Positions 1-9,299 of a DNA stretch of 64,000 bases are shown one piece after another (positions within the stretch are counted from its first letter, which is position 1; every line of letters begins with the position of its first letter). Where the stretch lies: assembly GCF_002158865.1 (NCBI RefSeq), contig NZ_CP021455.1, forward strand, positions 1,054,001 through 1,118,000, given 5' to 3'. The translations under genes were made by a program, and so were the position numbers. The DNA is from Comamonas serinivorans. Its GTDB lineage: Bacteria; Pseudomonadota; Gammaproteobacteria; Burkholderiales; Burkholderiaceae_C. The notes below the pieces were generated by a model. The model was not told the origin of the DNA. It searched no databases and saw only the letters and a program-made list of their open reading frames with translations.

Positions 1-299
1 AGACGCTGGCCAAGGAGTGGGGCCGCATGAACACCACCGTGAACTGCGTGGCCTTCGGCCTCATCCAGACGCGGCTGACGGCGGCCACCTCCGACAACTC
101 GACGGCCAACATCGAAGGCCGCGAGATCAAGCTGGGTGTGAACCCCGGCCTGATGGCCGCCATGGAGCAGACCATTCCGCTGGGCCGTGCCGGCACCCCC
201 GAAGACGCGGCCGGTGCGGTCTACCTGTTCTGCCAGCCCGAATCCGACTACGTCAGCGGCCAGACGCTGATGTGCACGGGCGGTCTGACGGGCATCTGA
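1..299 (+). CDS. Short-chain dehydrogenase/reductase, C-terminal part (gene enters from the left edge)
   Basis: About the last 98 codons of an SDR-family NAD(P)-dependent oxidoreductase; the cofactor-binding glycine motif and the catalytic Ser/Tyr/Lys lie outside the window. Visible are TLAKEWGR, the turn TVNCVAFGLIQTRL that normally follows the YxxxK helix, the segment PLGRAGTPEDAAGAVYLF and the terminal SDYVSGQTLMCTGGLTGI, an ending typical of FabG-like 3-oxoacyl or 3-hydroxyacyl reductases. The next genes are two acyl-CoA ligases and a crotonase in the same direction, so a 3-hydroxyacyl-CoA dehydrogenase role in the same pathway is likely but inferred. A gap of 367 bp separates it from the next start, so co-transcription is not certain. 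Confidence 0.85.
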   Translation, partial: TLAKEWGRMNTTVNCVAFGLIQTRLTAATSDNSTANIEGREIKLGVNPGLMAAMEQTIPLGRAGTPEDAAGAVYLFCQPESDYVSGQTLMCTGGLTGI

Positions 300-666
300 G
301 CCCGGAACCGCTGCGTGCCCGCGTTCGGGGCGCGGCCTGGGGTTTGGCCGCCACGGGCGCCGCTGGTGTGGCATGGTGACCAGGCTGGGGCCGAAAACCG
401 TGCCGTGGGCCAGCGGGCAGTTCCGCGGGCATCGACCCGAGGCACGCGCAGCGACCCATGCCTTCACCGGCCGGGTGACCAGGCCCGCCGCAGGCCGCAG
501 CGCCTGTTGCCGCGCTGCCCAGCGGACGGGATCGCGCGATGCCGATGGCGCCCCATCGCTGAGACGCTGATTGCCGAGAACGAGAACGAGAACGAGACCG
601 AGACCGAGCGCGGGCCTGGCCGCCGATGCCGCATGCCCTTGCCCCTACACCAACCGGAGACCCCCC
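300..666. other. Gene-free leader between the SDR and the first acyl-CoA ligase
   Basis: No convincing gene. It holds a six-unit hexamer tandem repeat near its right end and the ribosome-binding site of the next gene. The frame of the ligase stays open upstream into this stretch (to about 571) but there it encodes only a low-complexity Arg/Thr/Pro run, so the later ATG is preferred. Confidence 0.6.
575..610. repeat. Hexamer tandem repeat (CGAGAA/CGAGAC)n
   Basis: Six consecutive 6-bp units: three CGAGAA, two CGAGAC and one CGAGCG. It lies about 60 bp upstream of the acyl-CoA ligase start. Such a run can change length by slippage; here that would alter leader spacing by whole units rather than break a reading frame. 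Confidence 0.8.
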
Positions 667-2235
667 ATGGCCAACGACACGCAACGCACGCACAGCGCCC
701 TGGGCGAACACGTGGTGGGCAACCTGCTGACCACGGCCGCGCGGCGGTTTGGCGACGCCGAGGCCTTCTTCTGCTCGGCCACCGGCCGGCGCATAGGCTT
801 TCGCGACCTGAACACGCGCTGCAACCGCCTGGTGCATGCGCTGCAGGCCCAGGGCCTGCGCCAGGGCGATTGCGTGGCCTTCCTGAGCAGCAACCGCACC
901 GAGATCGTCGAGATCTACTTTGCGCTGGCCAAGGGCGGTTACGTGGGCATGCCGCTGAACTACCGCCTGGCGCCGGCCGAGATGCGGGCGCTGATGCAGG
1001 ACGTGGACGCGGCGGCCCTGCTGTTCGAAGACCGCTTTGCCGAGGCCGCGCACGCCGCGTGCACCGACCTGTCCAGCCTGCGGGTGCGCGTGGCCTTTGG
1101 CGAGGCCGGTCAGCCTTTGGAAGGGGTACTGCGCTACGAAGACCTGCTGAACAACGGCGAAGTCCATGAACCCCAGGTGGTGGTGCATGAGCACGACCCG
1201 TATTACTACAACCTGACCTCGGGCACCACGGGCCTGCCCAAGTGCTACGTCATCAGCCACTACAACAACGCCACCATCGGCAACGTGTGCATGGCGCTGG
1301 ACATGTCCAACCGCGACGTGGTGCTGACCCTCATCCCCATGTACGGGCGCATCGGCTTTTTGTGGCTGGCCACCTCGGTGATGTACGGCATCCGCAACGT
1401 GCTGATGAACTTTGCGCCCGACGAGGCGCTGGCGCTGATCGCGCAGGAGCGCGTGACCATCAGCAACCTCGTGCCCACCATGGGGGCCATGCTGCTGGCG
1501 TCGCCCCGGCTGGCGCAGACCGACCTGTCCTCGCTGCGGGGGCTGATCTTCGCCGGCTCGCTGCTGCCCGCGCCCGTGCGCGAAGGCGTGATGGCCAGGC
1601 TCTGCCCCCACCTCTACGAGTACTACGGCATGCAGGAGTCGAGTGCCCTGGTGGTCAGCACGCCGGCCGATCGCCGCCTGCGGGCCGATTCGGTGGGGCG
1701 GCCCATCCTGTTCTGCGAGGTGCGCGTGGTGGACGAGCAGGGCCGCGATGTGCCTGCCGGCGAGACTGGCGCCATCATCGGCCGGGCGGCGGGCTCGGTC
1801 ACGGCCTACCACCGCAACCCGGCCAAGACGGCCGAAACCTTTGTGGATGGCTGGCTGCACACCGGGGACCTCGGCCGCCTGGACGAGGACGGTTTCCTCT
1901 TCATCAACGGGCGGCTCAAGGATTTGATCGTCACCGGCGGGCAGAACGTGCACGCGGGCGAGGTCGAGGAAGCCATCCTGCGCGTGCCCGGCGTGGCCGA
2001 CTGCGCCGTGATCGGCCTGCCTGACCCGCTGTGGGGCGAGGCCGTGACGGCCGTGGTGGTGCCAGCGCCCGGTGCGCAGGTGGACGAGGCCGCCGTCATC
2101 GCCCAATGCCGCCAGAGCCTGGCGGGCTTCAAGGCGCCCAAGCGCGTGATCGCGCAGGGCGAGGCCTTGCCCCGCACGCCCACCGGCAAGGTGCAGAAGT
2201 TCCTGCTCGTCGAACGCTACCAGGCGTCTGCCTGA
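667..2235 (+). CDS. AMP-dependent acyl-CoA synthetase (class I adenylate-forming)
   Basis: A 522-residue ATP-dependent acid:CoA ligase that makes an acyl-adenylate and then the CoA thioester. The P-loop motif TSGTTGLPK starts at residue 184, the hinge segment GWLHTGDLGRLDEDG and GRLKDLIVTGGQNV lie near residues 395-430, and the C-terminal PRTPTGKVQK carries the catalytic lysine K508. Length and motif order are normal for the fatty/aromatic acyl-CoA ligase family. The ATG was chosen because GGAGA precedes it and the protein then begins at the usual distance from the first conserved block. It is followed after 86 bp by a second, different ligase and a crotonase. The substrate cannot be read from sequence; a branched, aromatic or medium-chain acid is plausible. 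Confidence 0.88.
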   Translation: MANDTQRTHSALGEHVVGNLLTTAARRFGDAEAFFCSATGRRIGFRDLNTRCNRLVHALQAQGLRQGDCVAFLSSNRTEIVEIYFALAKGGYVGMPLNYRLAPAEMRALMQDVDAAALLFEDRFAEAAHAACTDLSSLRVRVAFGEAGQPLEGVLRYEDLLNNGEVHEPQVVVHEHDPYYYNLTSGTTGLPKCYVISHYNNATIGNVCMALDMSNRDVVLTLIPMYGRIGFLWLATSVMYGIRNVLMNFAPDEALALIAQERVTISNLVPTMGAMLLASPRLAQTDLSSLRGLIFAGSLLPAPVREGVMARLCPHLYEYYGMQESSALVVSTPADRRLRADSVGRPILFCEVRVVDEQGRDVPAGETGAIIGRAAGSVTAYHRNPAKTAETFVDGWLHTGDLGRLDEDGFLFINGRLKDLIVTGGQNVHAGEVEEAILRVPGVADCAVIGLPDPLWGEAVTAVVVPAPGAQVDEAAVIAQCRQSLAGFKAPKRVIAQGEALPRTPTGKVQKFLLVERYQASA

Positions 2236-2321
2236 GCCCACGCAGGCCGCAGCCCGGCGCCGCCGCATGCGGTGCCGGGCCGGCCATTCCCTCGTCTCCG
2301 TTGCTCTGCCAAGGCCCCGCC

Positions 2322-3878
2322 ATGTACCTGACCCAGTCTCTGCACCGCGCGATCCAGCAAACGCCCGACCGGCCCATCACCGTGTTCCAGGGGCGCCGCC
2401 GCACCTTTGCCGAATTTGGCGCGCGCATCGCGCGCTATGCCGGCGCGCTGCACCGGCTGGGCTTGGCTCAGGGGGATCGCGTGGGCATCCTGAGCCTCAA
2501 CTCCGACTGGTACCTCGAGTACTACCTGGGCACCTACTGGGCCGGGGGCGCGGTCAACCCCATCAACATCCGCTGGAGCGCGGCCGAGATCGCCTACTCG
2601 CTGGACGACTGCCAGACGCGCATCCTGCTCGTGGACGACAGCTTTCTGCCGCTGCTGGGCGAGATCCGCCAGCTCAGTCGCGAACTCCAGACCGTCATCC
2701 ACGTGGGCGACGGCCCGGCGCCTGCGGGCTTGCTGTCGTACGAGCAGCTGGTAGCCGACACGGCCCCGGTGGCCGATGCCCGGCGCGGCGGTGACGAGCT
2801 CGCGGGCGTGTTCTACACGGGCGGCACCACCGGCTCGCCCAAAGGCGTGATGCTGTCGCACCGCAACCTGTACGTGAATGCCATGGCCATGGTGGCCGAG
2901 GGCGCCGTGCCGCACGGCTGCGTCGGGCTGCACGCCGCGCCCATGTTCCACCTGGCCGATGGCGCCTTCATGAACGCCATGCTGCATGGCGGCGGCACGC
3001 ACGTCATGGTGCCGCGCTTCGAGCCCGTGGCGGTCATGCAGGCCATCGCCACCGAGCGCGTGACCGATGCGCTGCTGGTGCCCACCATGGTGCAGATGCT
3101 GGTGGACCACCCGGCGCTGACGCAGCACGACGTGAGCAGCGTCACCGGCATCCTCTACGGCGCCTCGCCGATCGGCGAAGGGCTGCTGGACCGCGCGATG
3201 CAGGCCTTCCCGTCGGTCGGCTTCACGCAGCTGTACGGCATGACCGAGCTGTCGCCCGTGGCCACCATCCTGACGCGCGAGATGCACGGCGAGGCCGGCC
3301 GCAGCCGCGGGCGGCACCGCGGTGCAGGCCGCGCGGCCCTGGGCAGCGAGGTGCGCATCGTCGACCTCGATGACCGCGAAGTGCCGCGGGGGGAGGTGGG
3401 CGAAGTCGCCGTTCGCGGGCCGGGCGTGATGATGGGGTACTGGAACAAGCCGGCGGAAACCGCGGCCGCTGTGCGCGAAGGCTGGATGCACACCGGCGAC
3501 GGTGGCCGCATGGACGAGGACGGCTACATCTACATCGTGGACCGCATGAAAGACATGATCGTCACCGGGGGCGAGAACGTCTACAGCGTGGAATCCGAAA
3601 GCGCGCTGGCCACGCACCCGGCCGTGGCCGTGTGCGCCATCATCGGCGTGCCGAGCGAGCAGTGGGGCGAGGCCGTGCACGCCTTCGTCGTGCTCAAGCC
3701 CGGCCAGCAGGCCACGCCCGACGAGCTGATCGCGCACTGCCGCACGCGCATTGCTGCCTACAAGTGCCCGCGCAGCGTCGACTTCATCGAGGCCATGCCG
3801 CTGTCGGGCGCCGGCAAGGTGCTCAAGACCACGCTGCGGGCCCCGTTCTGGGCCGGCCGCGACCGCCAGGTGGCCTGA
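2322..3878 (+). CDS. Long-chain-type acyl-CoA synthetase (second ligase of the cluster)
   Basis: A 518-residue class I adenylate-forming enzyme. The AMP/ATP loop YTGGTTGSPKG starts near residue 165, QLYGMTELSP is the A5-type motif, GWMHTGDGGRMDEDG and MKDMIVTGGENVYS form the hinge block, and LSGAGKVLK carries the probable catalytic lysine K499. It resembles FadD-like ligases of acyl degradation clusters and is clearly not a recent duplicate of the preceding ligase, since the motifs differ throughout. An Arg/Gly-rich stretch before SEVRIVD looks odd but matches the family's RSAGR segment in position, so no frameshift is called. Its stop is one base from the start of the crotonase gene, so the two are almost certainly co-transcribed and translationally coupled. 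Confidence 0.88.
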   Translation: MYLTQSLHRAIQQTPDRPITVFQGRRRTFAEFGARIARYAGALHRLGLAQGDRVGILSLNSDWYLEYYLGTYWAGGAVNPINIRWSAAEIAYSLDDCQTRILLVDDSFLPLLGEIRQLSRELQTVIHVGDGPAPAGLLSYEQLVADTAPVADARRGGDELAGVFYTGGTTGSPKGVMLSHRNLYVNAMAMVAEGAVPHGCVGLHAAPMFHLADGAFMNAMLHGGGTHVMVPRFEPVAVMQAIATERVTDALLVPTMVQMLVDHPALTQHDVSSVTGILYGASPIGEGLLDRAMQAFPSVGFTQLYGMTELSPVATILTREMHGEAGRSRGRHRGAGRAALGSEVRIVDLDDREVPRGEVGEVAVRGPGVMMGYWNKPAETAAAVREGWMHTGDGGRMDEDGYIYIVDRMKDMIVTGGENVYSVESESALATHPAVAVCAIIGVPSEQWGEAVHAFVVLKPGQQATPDELIAHCRTRIAAYKCPRSVDFIEAMPLSGAGKVLKTTLRAPFWAGRDRQVA

Positions 3879-3879
3879 C

Positions 3880-4686
3880 ATGGGCGACCGCACTTCAGGC
3901 ACCGTGCACTGGGACGTGCGGGCCGGCGTCGGCCACATCGTGCTGGACCACCCGGCCGGGGCCAACGCCCTGTCCACGCCGCTGGCGCGCCAGTTTGCCG
4001 CGGCCATCACCCAGGCCAGCCAGGCCGACATCGGTGCCGTGCTGTTGTCGGCCACGGGCCCGCAGTTCTGCGCCGGGGGCGACATCCGCGAATTCGTGGC
4101 CAACCGGGACCGGCTCGACCAGCTGGTGGCCGGCATCCTCGACGTCGTTCACCCGGCCATCCACCAGCTGGCCACCTTGCCGCTGCCCGTGATCAGCGCG
4201 GTGCAGGGGCCCATCGGCGGGGCCGGCATCGCGGTGGCCCTGTGTGCCGACCTGGTGCTGGCCTCCAGCGCCATGTTCGTGCGCGGCGGGTACTCGGCCA
4301 TCGGGCTCAGTCCCGACCTGGGCGCGTCCTACTTCCTGGCGCGGCGCAGCAGCGCGGCGCGCGCCAAGTACGTGCTGATGACCAACCGGCCGATTCCGGC
4401 CGAGGCGTGCTTGCGCTGGGGCCTGATCGATGAGCTGCATGCCCCCGAGGCCCTGCTGCCCGCGGCCACCGCGCTCGCCGAGCGCCTGGCGGCCGGCGCC
4501 ACGGGCTCGCTGGGCGGCATCAAGCAGCTGTGCGACGCCGCAGGCCAGCACGACTTGCGCACCCACCTGGACCACGAGCGGGCCGCCTTGTTGCGTTGCG
4601 CCGGTTCGGCCGATGGGCGAGAAGGCGTGTCGGCCTTCATCGACAAGCGCAGCCCGCGCTTTGGCGGGGGGCGCCTGGACCGCTGA
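3880..4686 (+). CDS. Enoyl-CoA hydratase/isomerase (crotonase) family protein
   Basis: A 268-residue crotonase-fold enzyme acting on CoA thioesters. The oxyanion-hole segments are FCAGGDIREF (Cys at residue 64) and GPIGGAGIAVAL. The catalytic loop reads GLSPDLGASYFL, with an acidic Asp where hydratases usually have Glu, as in PaaG-type isomerases, so isomerase or hydratase activity are both possible. The ATG sits one base after the stop of the upstream ligase. With the ligases and the SDR it would supply the activation, hydration and oxidation steps of a beta-oxidation-like route; no thiolase or acyl-CoA dehydrogenase is in view on this side of the edge. Confidence 0.88.
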   Translation: MGDRTSGTVHWDVRAGVGHIVLDHPAGANALSTPLARQFAAAITQASQADIGAVLLSATGPQFCAGGDIREFVANRDRLDQLVAGILDVVHPAIHQLATLPLPVISAVQGPIGGAGIAVALCADLVLASSAMFVRGGYSAIGLSPDLGASYFLARRSSAARAKYVLMTNRPIPAEACLRWGLIDELHAPEALLPAATALAERLAAGATGSLGGIKQLCDAAGQHDLRTHLDHERAALLRCAGSADGREGVSAFIDKRSPRFGGGRLDR

Positions 4687-5057
4687 GGCCCTGTCGTGGT
4701 GAGGGGGACTGGATCGGCGGGGGCATCTGATCTGGCGGGCCTTCGGCATCGCGCAGTGCCGTGGGACGGGGCGATGCGCCAACGCCGGCCGCCAAGCTTG
4801 CTGAGAGCCGCTTGTCGACGAGATCAGGGAACGCCGGGTGCTTGGCCGAGGCACCCCATTGACCCGGTGCAGCGCGGCCTGCGCATCTGGCCGCGTCGCA
4901 GCGCTGCTGGCGCGCGCAGGTTGCTGGTGTTGACATCCTGGGCACACCAGCAAGGCGCCGGTCACGCTGGAGCTGGACCGATTCACCGCTCGGTACCCGC
5001 CCAGGTCGTGCAGGTGGCGCGCAGCTTGCGCGCCCACACGGCTCGTTGAATTCATAG
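4687..5057. other. Gene-free convergent interval between the crotonase and folD
   Basis: Short open frames occur on both strands but none has a recognisable product or ribosome-binding site. A TTGACA at about 4930 has no matching -10 and is not called a promoter. The interval ends at a palindromic repeat copy. Confidence 0.5.
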
Positions 5058-5111
5058 GGCAGTATGAAGTGATTTCCGTTCATGAATAAACGGAAATGGC
5101 CTCATACTGCC
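5058..5111. repeat. Dispersed palindrome, copy 1
   Basis: Outer boxes GGCAGTATGA and TCATACTGCC, inner boxes TTTCCGTT and AACGGAAA, loop of about 8 bases. The arms match over about 20 of 23 positions. It starts nine bases after the folD stop and could form a hairpin at the folD mRNA end; there is no U-tract of the intrinsic-terminator kind. Confidence 0.9.
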
Positions 5112-5120
5112 TAAAATGTG

Positions 5121-5978
5121 TCAGGCGACCAGCTGGCGCTGGGCAGCTTCCAGCGTGTTCTGCAGCAGCATGGTGATGGTCATGGGGCCGACACCGCCGG
5201 GCACGGGGGTGATGTAGCCGGCCACCTGTTTCACGCCCTCGAAGTCCACGTCGCCGCAGAGCTTGCCCTCGTCGTTGCGGTTCATGCCCACGTCGATGAC
5301 CACGGCACCGGGCTTGACCATGTCGGCCGTCAGCACGTTGCGCTTGCCCACGGCAGCGACCACGATGTCGGCCTGGCGCGTCATCGCGGCCAGGTCGGCT
5401 GTGCCGCTGTGGCAGATGGTGACGGTGGCGTTGGCCGCCAGCAGCATCATGGCCATGGGCTTGCCCACGATGTTGGAGCGGCCGATGACGACCGCGTGCT
5501 TGCCGCGCAGGTCTTTCAGGCCGATGGACTCGAGCATCTTCATGCAGCCGTAGGGCGTGCAGGCCTTGAAGCCGACTTCGCCGACCATCAGCGCGCCGGC
5601 GCTGGCGACGTGGAAACCGTCCACGTCCTTGGCGGGCGAGATGGTCTCGATCACCTGGTGGTCGTCGATGTGCTCGGGCAGCGGCAGCTGCACCAGGATG
5701 CCGTGGATGGCGGGGTCGTTGTTCAGCGCCTCGACGCGGGCCAGCAGCTCGGCCTCGGTCATGCTGGCATCGTATTTCTCGAGCACCGAATGGAAGCCCA
5801 CGGCCTCGCAGGCCTTGACCTTGTTGCGCACGTAGACCTGGCTGGCCGGGTTGTCGCCGACGAGGACCACGGCCAGGCCGGGGGTGATGCCGTGGGCCTT
5901 GAGGATCTCGGTTTGGGAGGCGATCTGTTCGCGCGTTGTCTGGGCCAGCGCGTTGCCGTCGATGAGTTGGGCTGTCAT
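5121..5978 (-). CDS. folD: Bifunctional methylenetetrahydrofolate dehydrogenase/cyclohydrolase FolD
   Basis: A 285-residue enzyme interconverting 5,10-methylene-, methenyl- and 10-formyl-tetrahydrofolate in the cytosol. Family motifs are present: [14 protein letters not shown] (containing the catalytic Tyr/Lys region), the [10 protein letters not shown] substrate loop, DVDGFH, the Rossmann segment [14 protein letters not shown], and [14 protein letters not shown] near the C-terminus. Length is standard. Palindrome copies flank the gene on both sides. It reads in the same direction as the two-component genes upstream, with 133 bp between, so a separate promoter is likely. Confidence 0.97.
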   Translation of the reverse strand: MTAQLIDGNALAQTTREQIASQTEILKAHGITPGLAVVLVGDNPASQVYVRNKVKACEAVGFHSVLEKYDASMTEAELLARVEALNNDPAIHGILVQLPLPEHIDDHQVIETISPAKDVDGFHVASAGALMVGEVGFKACTPYGCMKMLESIGLKDLRGKHAVVIGRSNIVGKPMAMMLLAANATVTICHSGTADLAAMTRQADIVVAAVGKRNVLTADMVKPGAVVIDVGMNRNDEGKLCGDVDFEGVKQVAGYITPVPGGVGPMTITMLLQNTLEAAQRQLVA

Positions 5979-6002
5979 GGCGAAGGTGGGTGGTGGTATG
6001 AA

Positions 6003-6054
6003 GCAGTATGCGCCAATTGGCGTTGAGGATTCAACGGCAATCGGCGCATACTGT
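6003..6054. repeat. Dispersed palindrome, copy 2
   Basis: GCAGTATGCGCC pairs with GGCGCATACTG and GGCGTT with AACGGC. It lies between the response regulator stop and the folD start, 24 bp upstream of the folD ATG, so it would fall in the folD leader or at the regulator mRNA end. Confidence 0.9.
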
Positions 6055-6111
6055 GGGTATTGTTGACGAGGGTGACGGGCTGGGTGCCGGCGGACCTGTC
6101 AACCGAAACGG

Positions 6112-6741
6112 TCAGGCCTTGGCTGGCGCAGAGGCTCCCAGGGCAATCTTGAGCAGGTCGGCCACGGTGTTCGCGCCCAGCTTTTCCATGATGTTGGCGC
6201 GGTGCGCTTCCACGGTCTTGATGCTGATGCCGAGGTCGTCGGCGATCTGCTTGTTGAGGCGGCCGGCCACGATGCGCTCGAGCACTTGCGATTCGCGGCC
6301 TGTGAGCTTGGCCATCAAGGCCTCGCGCGTGGCGGCGCTTTGCTGCTGGGCAAACTTGCCCACGGCCTCGGCCTGCATGCGCTCGACCAGGGCCAGCAGC
6401 TGGGCTTCGTCGAAGGGCTTCTGGATGAAGTCCATGGCGCCTTTTTTCATGGTGTCCACGGCCATGGGCACGTCGCCGTGGCCGGTGATGAACACGATGG
6501 GCAGGGGAGACGAGCGCTCGATCAGCTGGTCCTGCAGCTCCAGGCCGCTCATGCCGTCCATGCGGATGTCGACCAGCAGGCAACCGACGTCGCGCACGTC
6601 GAAACGGGCGAGGAAGGATTCGGCCGAGTCGTAGCAGTGCACGCGGTAGCCTTTGCCTTCGAGCAGCCATTGCAGCGAATCGCGCACGGCCTCGTCGTCA
6701 TCGACCACGTAAACGGTTCCCTTTTTGTCAGGCAAATTCAT
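6112..6741 (-). CDS. Response regulator, FixJ/NarL type (receiver plus LuxR HTH)
   Basis: A 209-residue DNA-binding response regulator. The receiver domain spans residues 9-120: acidic triad VVDDDE, phosphoacceptor Asp58 in LLVDIRM, the Thr of FITGHGD, and the Lys of QKPFDE. A LuxR-type helix-turn-helix (LTGRESQVLERIVAGRLNKQ, then SIKTVEAHRANIMEKL) occupies about residues 140-200. The start used is the ATG preceded by AGGAGACGC; upstream in-frame codons lack a ribosome-binding site. It follows the histidine kinase gene after 89 bp in the same direction, so the two are surely partners. The signal sensed is unknown. Confidence 0.93.
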   Translation of the reverse strand: MNLPDKKGTVYVVDDDEAVRDSLQWLLEGKGYRVHCYDSAESFLARFDVRDVGCLLVDIRMDGMSGLELQDQLIERSSPLPIVFITGHGDVPMAVDTMKKGAMDFIQKPFDEAQLLALVERMQAEAVGKFAQQQSAATREALMAKLTGRESQVLERIVAGRLNKQIADDLGISIKTVEAHRANIMEKLGANTVADLLKIALGASAPAKA

Positions 6742-6830
6742 GCGTCTCCTTGTCGAGGTATTTACAGCAGGGCCTCGGGGATGCGCGTCACAGGTGGCTG
6801 TGCGGCACACGCGCTGCGCGTGTGCGTCCT

Positions 6831-9299
6831 CTAAATGGGAATCCAGAAGGTGAACCGGCAGCCCTCGGGCAACGAATCATTGTAGAGGTTCTGGGCCTGG
6901 ATCCGGCCATGATGCGATTCGACGATGGAGCGGCACAGGTTCAGGCCGATGCCCATGCCTTCCTGCTTGGTGCTGAAGAAGGCTTCGAACAGGCGCTCGA
7001 GGACCTCGGGCGGCAAGCCGCTGCCGGTGTCGGTGATCTGAAAGCGCACGCAGTCCTGGCCTTCGATGCTGGCGCGGGTCACGTTCAGGTCGACCTTGCG
7101 CTTGCCCAGGGGGCGTGCCGCGGCATCGACGGACTCGGCGGCGTTCTTCATCAGGTTGATCAGCACCTGCTCGATCAGGATGGGGTCGACGTGGATGGGG
7201 GGCAGGTGCGGCTGCACGTAGCGCGTGAGTTGCACGCGGCGGCGGCGTGCTTCGATCTCGACCAGCTCCAGCGCTTCCTCGACCAGCTCGTGCACGTTGC
7301 ACCAGCTGCGGTTGGGCTCGCTGCGTTTCACGAAGGCGCGGATGCGCTGGATGATCTGGCCCGCGCGTTGGGCCTGTTTGGCCGTTTTCTGCAAGGCGGT
7401 CTGCAGGTCTTCGGTGCTGATCTGGCCGGACTCGATGCGGCTGAGCATGCCGCTGCAGTAGTTGGAGATGGCGGTGAGCGGCTGGTTGAGCTCGTGGGCC
7501 ACGCTGGAGGCCATCTCGCCCATGGTGATGAGGCGGCTGGCGGTCTGCGCCCGCTCGGCCTGCGAGGCCGCCAGGTCTTCGGCGTGCTTGCGCGCCGTGA
7601 TGTCGGTGGCGATCACCATCTGCGCGATGCGGCCGTCCACCCAGTTGAGGTAGCGCGAGCGGATCTCCAGCCACTTGTCGAGGTTGGGCACGTACAGCTC
7701 GGCCTGATCGCCCACGCTGTCGGCCAGGGAGTCGGTGGGCAGGCCGGCAAAGCCGTCCACGGTGTCGAGCGAGTCGTCCGAATACTGCGTCCCCAGGGTC
7801 GCACCCCGCTCGACCAGGGTCAGGTGGCCGCGCGTGTCGTCGCCAAACCATTGCCGGTACAGGCGGTTGGCAAACAGCAGCTCGGTGCTGCCCAGTGGCG
7901 CCACCGACACCGAGGCGTCCAGCGCCTGCAGCACGGTGGTGAACCGCTCTTGCGCGGCCGAGAGCTGGCGCCGGATGCGGTTGGGTTCGGTGATGTCCGT
8001 CATGGCCGCCATCCAGCCCGATTGCTTGCCGGTGGTGTCGACCAGCGGCGTGACGTAGAGGCGGGCGTCGAACAGCGTGCCGTCCTTGCGCTTGACGCGC
8101 ATCTGGTGGCCCATGTGGGTGGCGTTGCCGCCCAGCTCGTCCTGCAGGTACAGGTTCAGGTCGGCCCGGTCGTCGTCGGGCCAGTAAGGGAAGGGCGCCG
8201 TGGTGCCCACCAGCTCGGATTCGCTCCAGCCCGTCATCTGGCAGAAGGCCGGGTTCACGTAAATGATGCGGCCCTGCAGGTCGAGCGCGCGCATGCCGGT
8301 GGCCATGGAGTTCTCCATGGCCTGGCGAAAGGTGATCTCGGCCTGCAGCAGGGCCTGGGCCTGCTGGCGCCGCCGCAGGTGACGCCAGTTGGCGATCAGG
8401 GTCCAGGCGGCGAGCAGGCTCAGTGCGGCCACCAGCCAGAACAGCATGTTGCCCAACAGGCCGGGCGACACGCGCCAGGCCTGGGCACGCAGCAGCAGCC
8501 CGTTGCCGACCGGCGACACGGGCACCTGGTATTCCTCGAGGCCGTTGGTCCAGGGCAGCAACTGCCCGGCGCTGTTGCGCTCCGGGATGCTCTGGCCGGC
8601 CAGCACCTGCTGGTTGGCGTCCAGCAGCGCGATGGCGTAGCGCGCGCTCACTTCGTTCGGGATGGCGTGGCGGATCAGGCCGTCGAGCGAGAACTCAGCC
8701 AGCAGCACGCCCGCAAAGCCGTTGCTGTCCGACAGCGGCAGGTACAGCTCCAGCATGGCGTCGCGGCCCAAGGCATTGGCGGCCGGCTGCACGTAGACCG
8801 GCTGCATCAGGTCCCGCGTCAAGGCAAAGCCGCTTTCGGTGTCGCCGGGCGACAACTGTTCGCCGGGGCGGCGCTGCAGCGAATTGGGCAGCAAGGGCGC
8901 GGCGGCGGCCGCCACGATGGCGCGCCCGTCGTCGATCCACGTCAGCGAAGCCAGGTCCGGGCTTTGCGCCAGCACGCTTTCGGCGCGCGGCTGGAACAGG
9001 CTGGCGTCGCTGTCGTCGTTGGAGATGGTGCGGGCCAGCCGCATCAGCACCTCCTGGCGCTCAAGCAGGCGCAGGCGAACGCGTTGTTGGGCGTACTCTA
9101 CGTTGCGCTTGAGCGAATCGCGTTCGCGCGCCAGCTCCTCGCTGTGCAAGTACCACAGGGCGGCCGTGATGGCGAGCAGGAACAAGGCCACCGACAGGAT
9201 GGGGGCCAGCACCGAAAACCGGTCGTTGAAGCGTGCGAGTCGTTCGCGCCAGTGGTTGGCTTTGGCGAGGAGAAAGGGCGAGTTCGGCACGCTGGACAT
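6831..9299 (-). CDS. Membrane sensor histidine kinase with PAS domains
   Basis: An 822-residue kinase. One transmembrane segment (about residues 30-50) and a second near residue 290 enclose a roughly 240-residue periplasmic sensor region. Two PAS-like regions follow; the first is clear (TGMRALDLQGRIIYVNPAFC, ending GWMAAMTDITEPNRI). The HisKA domain has the phosphoacceptor His602 in SSVAHELNQPLTAI, and the HATPase domain has NLMKNAAES, DTGSGLP and GMGIGL. The architecture is like DctB/FixL-type kinases. It is encoded immediately upstream of its presumed partner regulator and is divergent from the tRNA-Asn gene. The ligand cannot be inferred. Confidence 0.93.
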   Translation of the reverse strand: MSSVPNSPFLLAKANHWRERLARFNDRFSVLAPILSVALFLLAITAALWYLHSEELARERDSLKRNVEYAQQRVRLRLLERQEVLMRLARTISNDDSDASLFQPRAESVLAQSPDLASLTWIDDGRAIVAAAAAPLLPNSLQRRPGEQLSPGDTESGFALTRDLMQPVYVQPAANALGRDAMLELYLPLSDSNGFAGVLLAEFSLDGLIRHAIPNEVSARYAIALLDANQQVLAGQSIPERNSAGQLLPWTNGLEEYQVPVSPVGNGLLLRAQAWRVSPGLLGNMLFWLVAALSLLAAWTLIANWRHLRRRQQAQALLQAEITFRQAMENSMATGMRALDLQGRIIYVNPAFCQMTGWSESELVGTTAPFPYWPDDDRADLNLYLQDELGGNATHMGHQMRVKRKDGTLFDARLYVTPLVDTTGKQSGWMAAMTDITEPNRIRRQLSAAQERFTTVLQALDASVSVAPLGSTELLFANRLYRQWFGDDTRGHLTLVERGATLGTQYSDDSLDTVDGFAGLPTDSLADSVGDQAELYVPNLDKWLEIRSRYLNWVDGRIAQMVIATDITARKHAEDLAASQAERAQTASRLITMGEMASSVAHELNQPLTAISNYCSGMLSRIESGQISTEDLQTALQKTAKQAQRAGQIIQRIRAFVKRSEPNRSWCNVHELVEEALELVEIEARRRRVQLTRYVQPHLPPIHVDPILIEQVLINLMKNAAESVDAAARPLGKRKVDLNVTRASIEGQDCVRFQITDTGSGLPPEVLERLFEAFFSTKQEGMGIGLNLCRSIVESHHGRIQAQNLYNDSLPEGCRFTFWIPI

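Noticed and set aside
3295..3360. Possible double frameshift in the second acyl-CoA ligase (Arg/Gly-rich stretch)
   Set aside because: The segment aligns in position with the family's RSAGR block and flanking motifs are in frame, so the gene is taken as intact.
4930..4960. TTGACA as a promoter in the gap before folD
   Set aside because: No -10 at suitable spacing and no gene starting downstream in that direction.
5118..6026. A 302-codon plus-strand frame over folD
   Set aside because: Antisense shadow; FolD motifs are complete on the minus strand.
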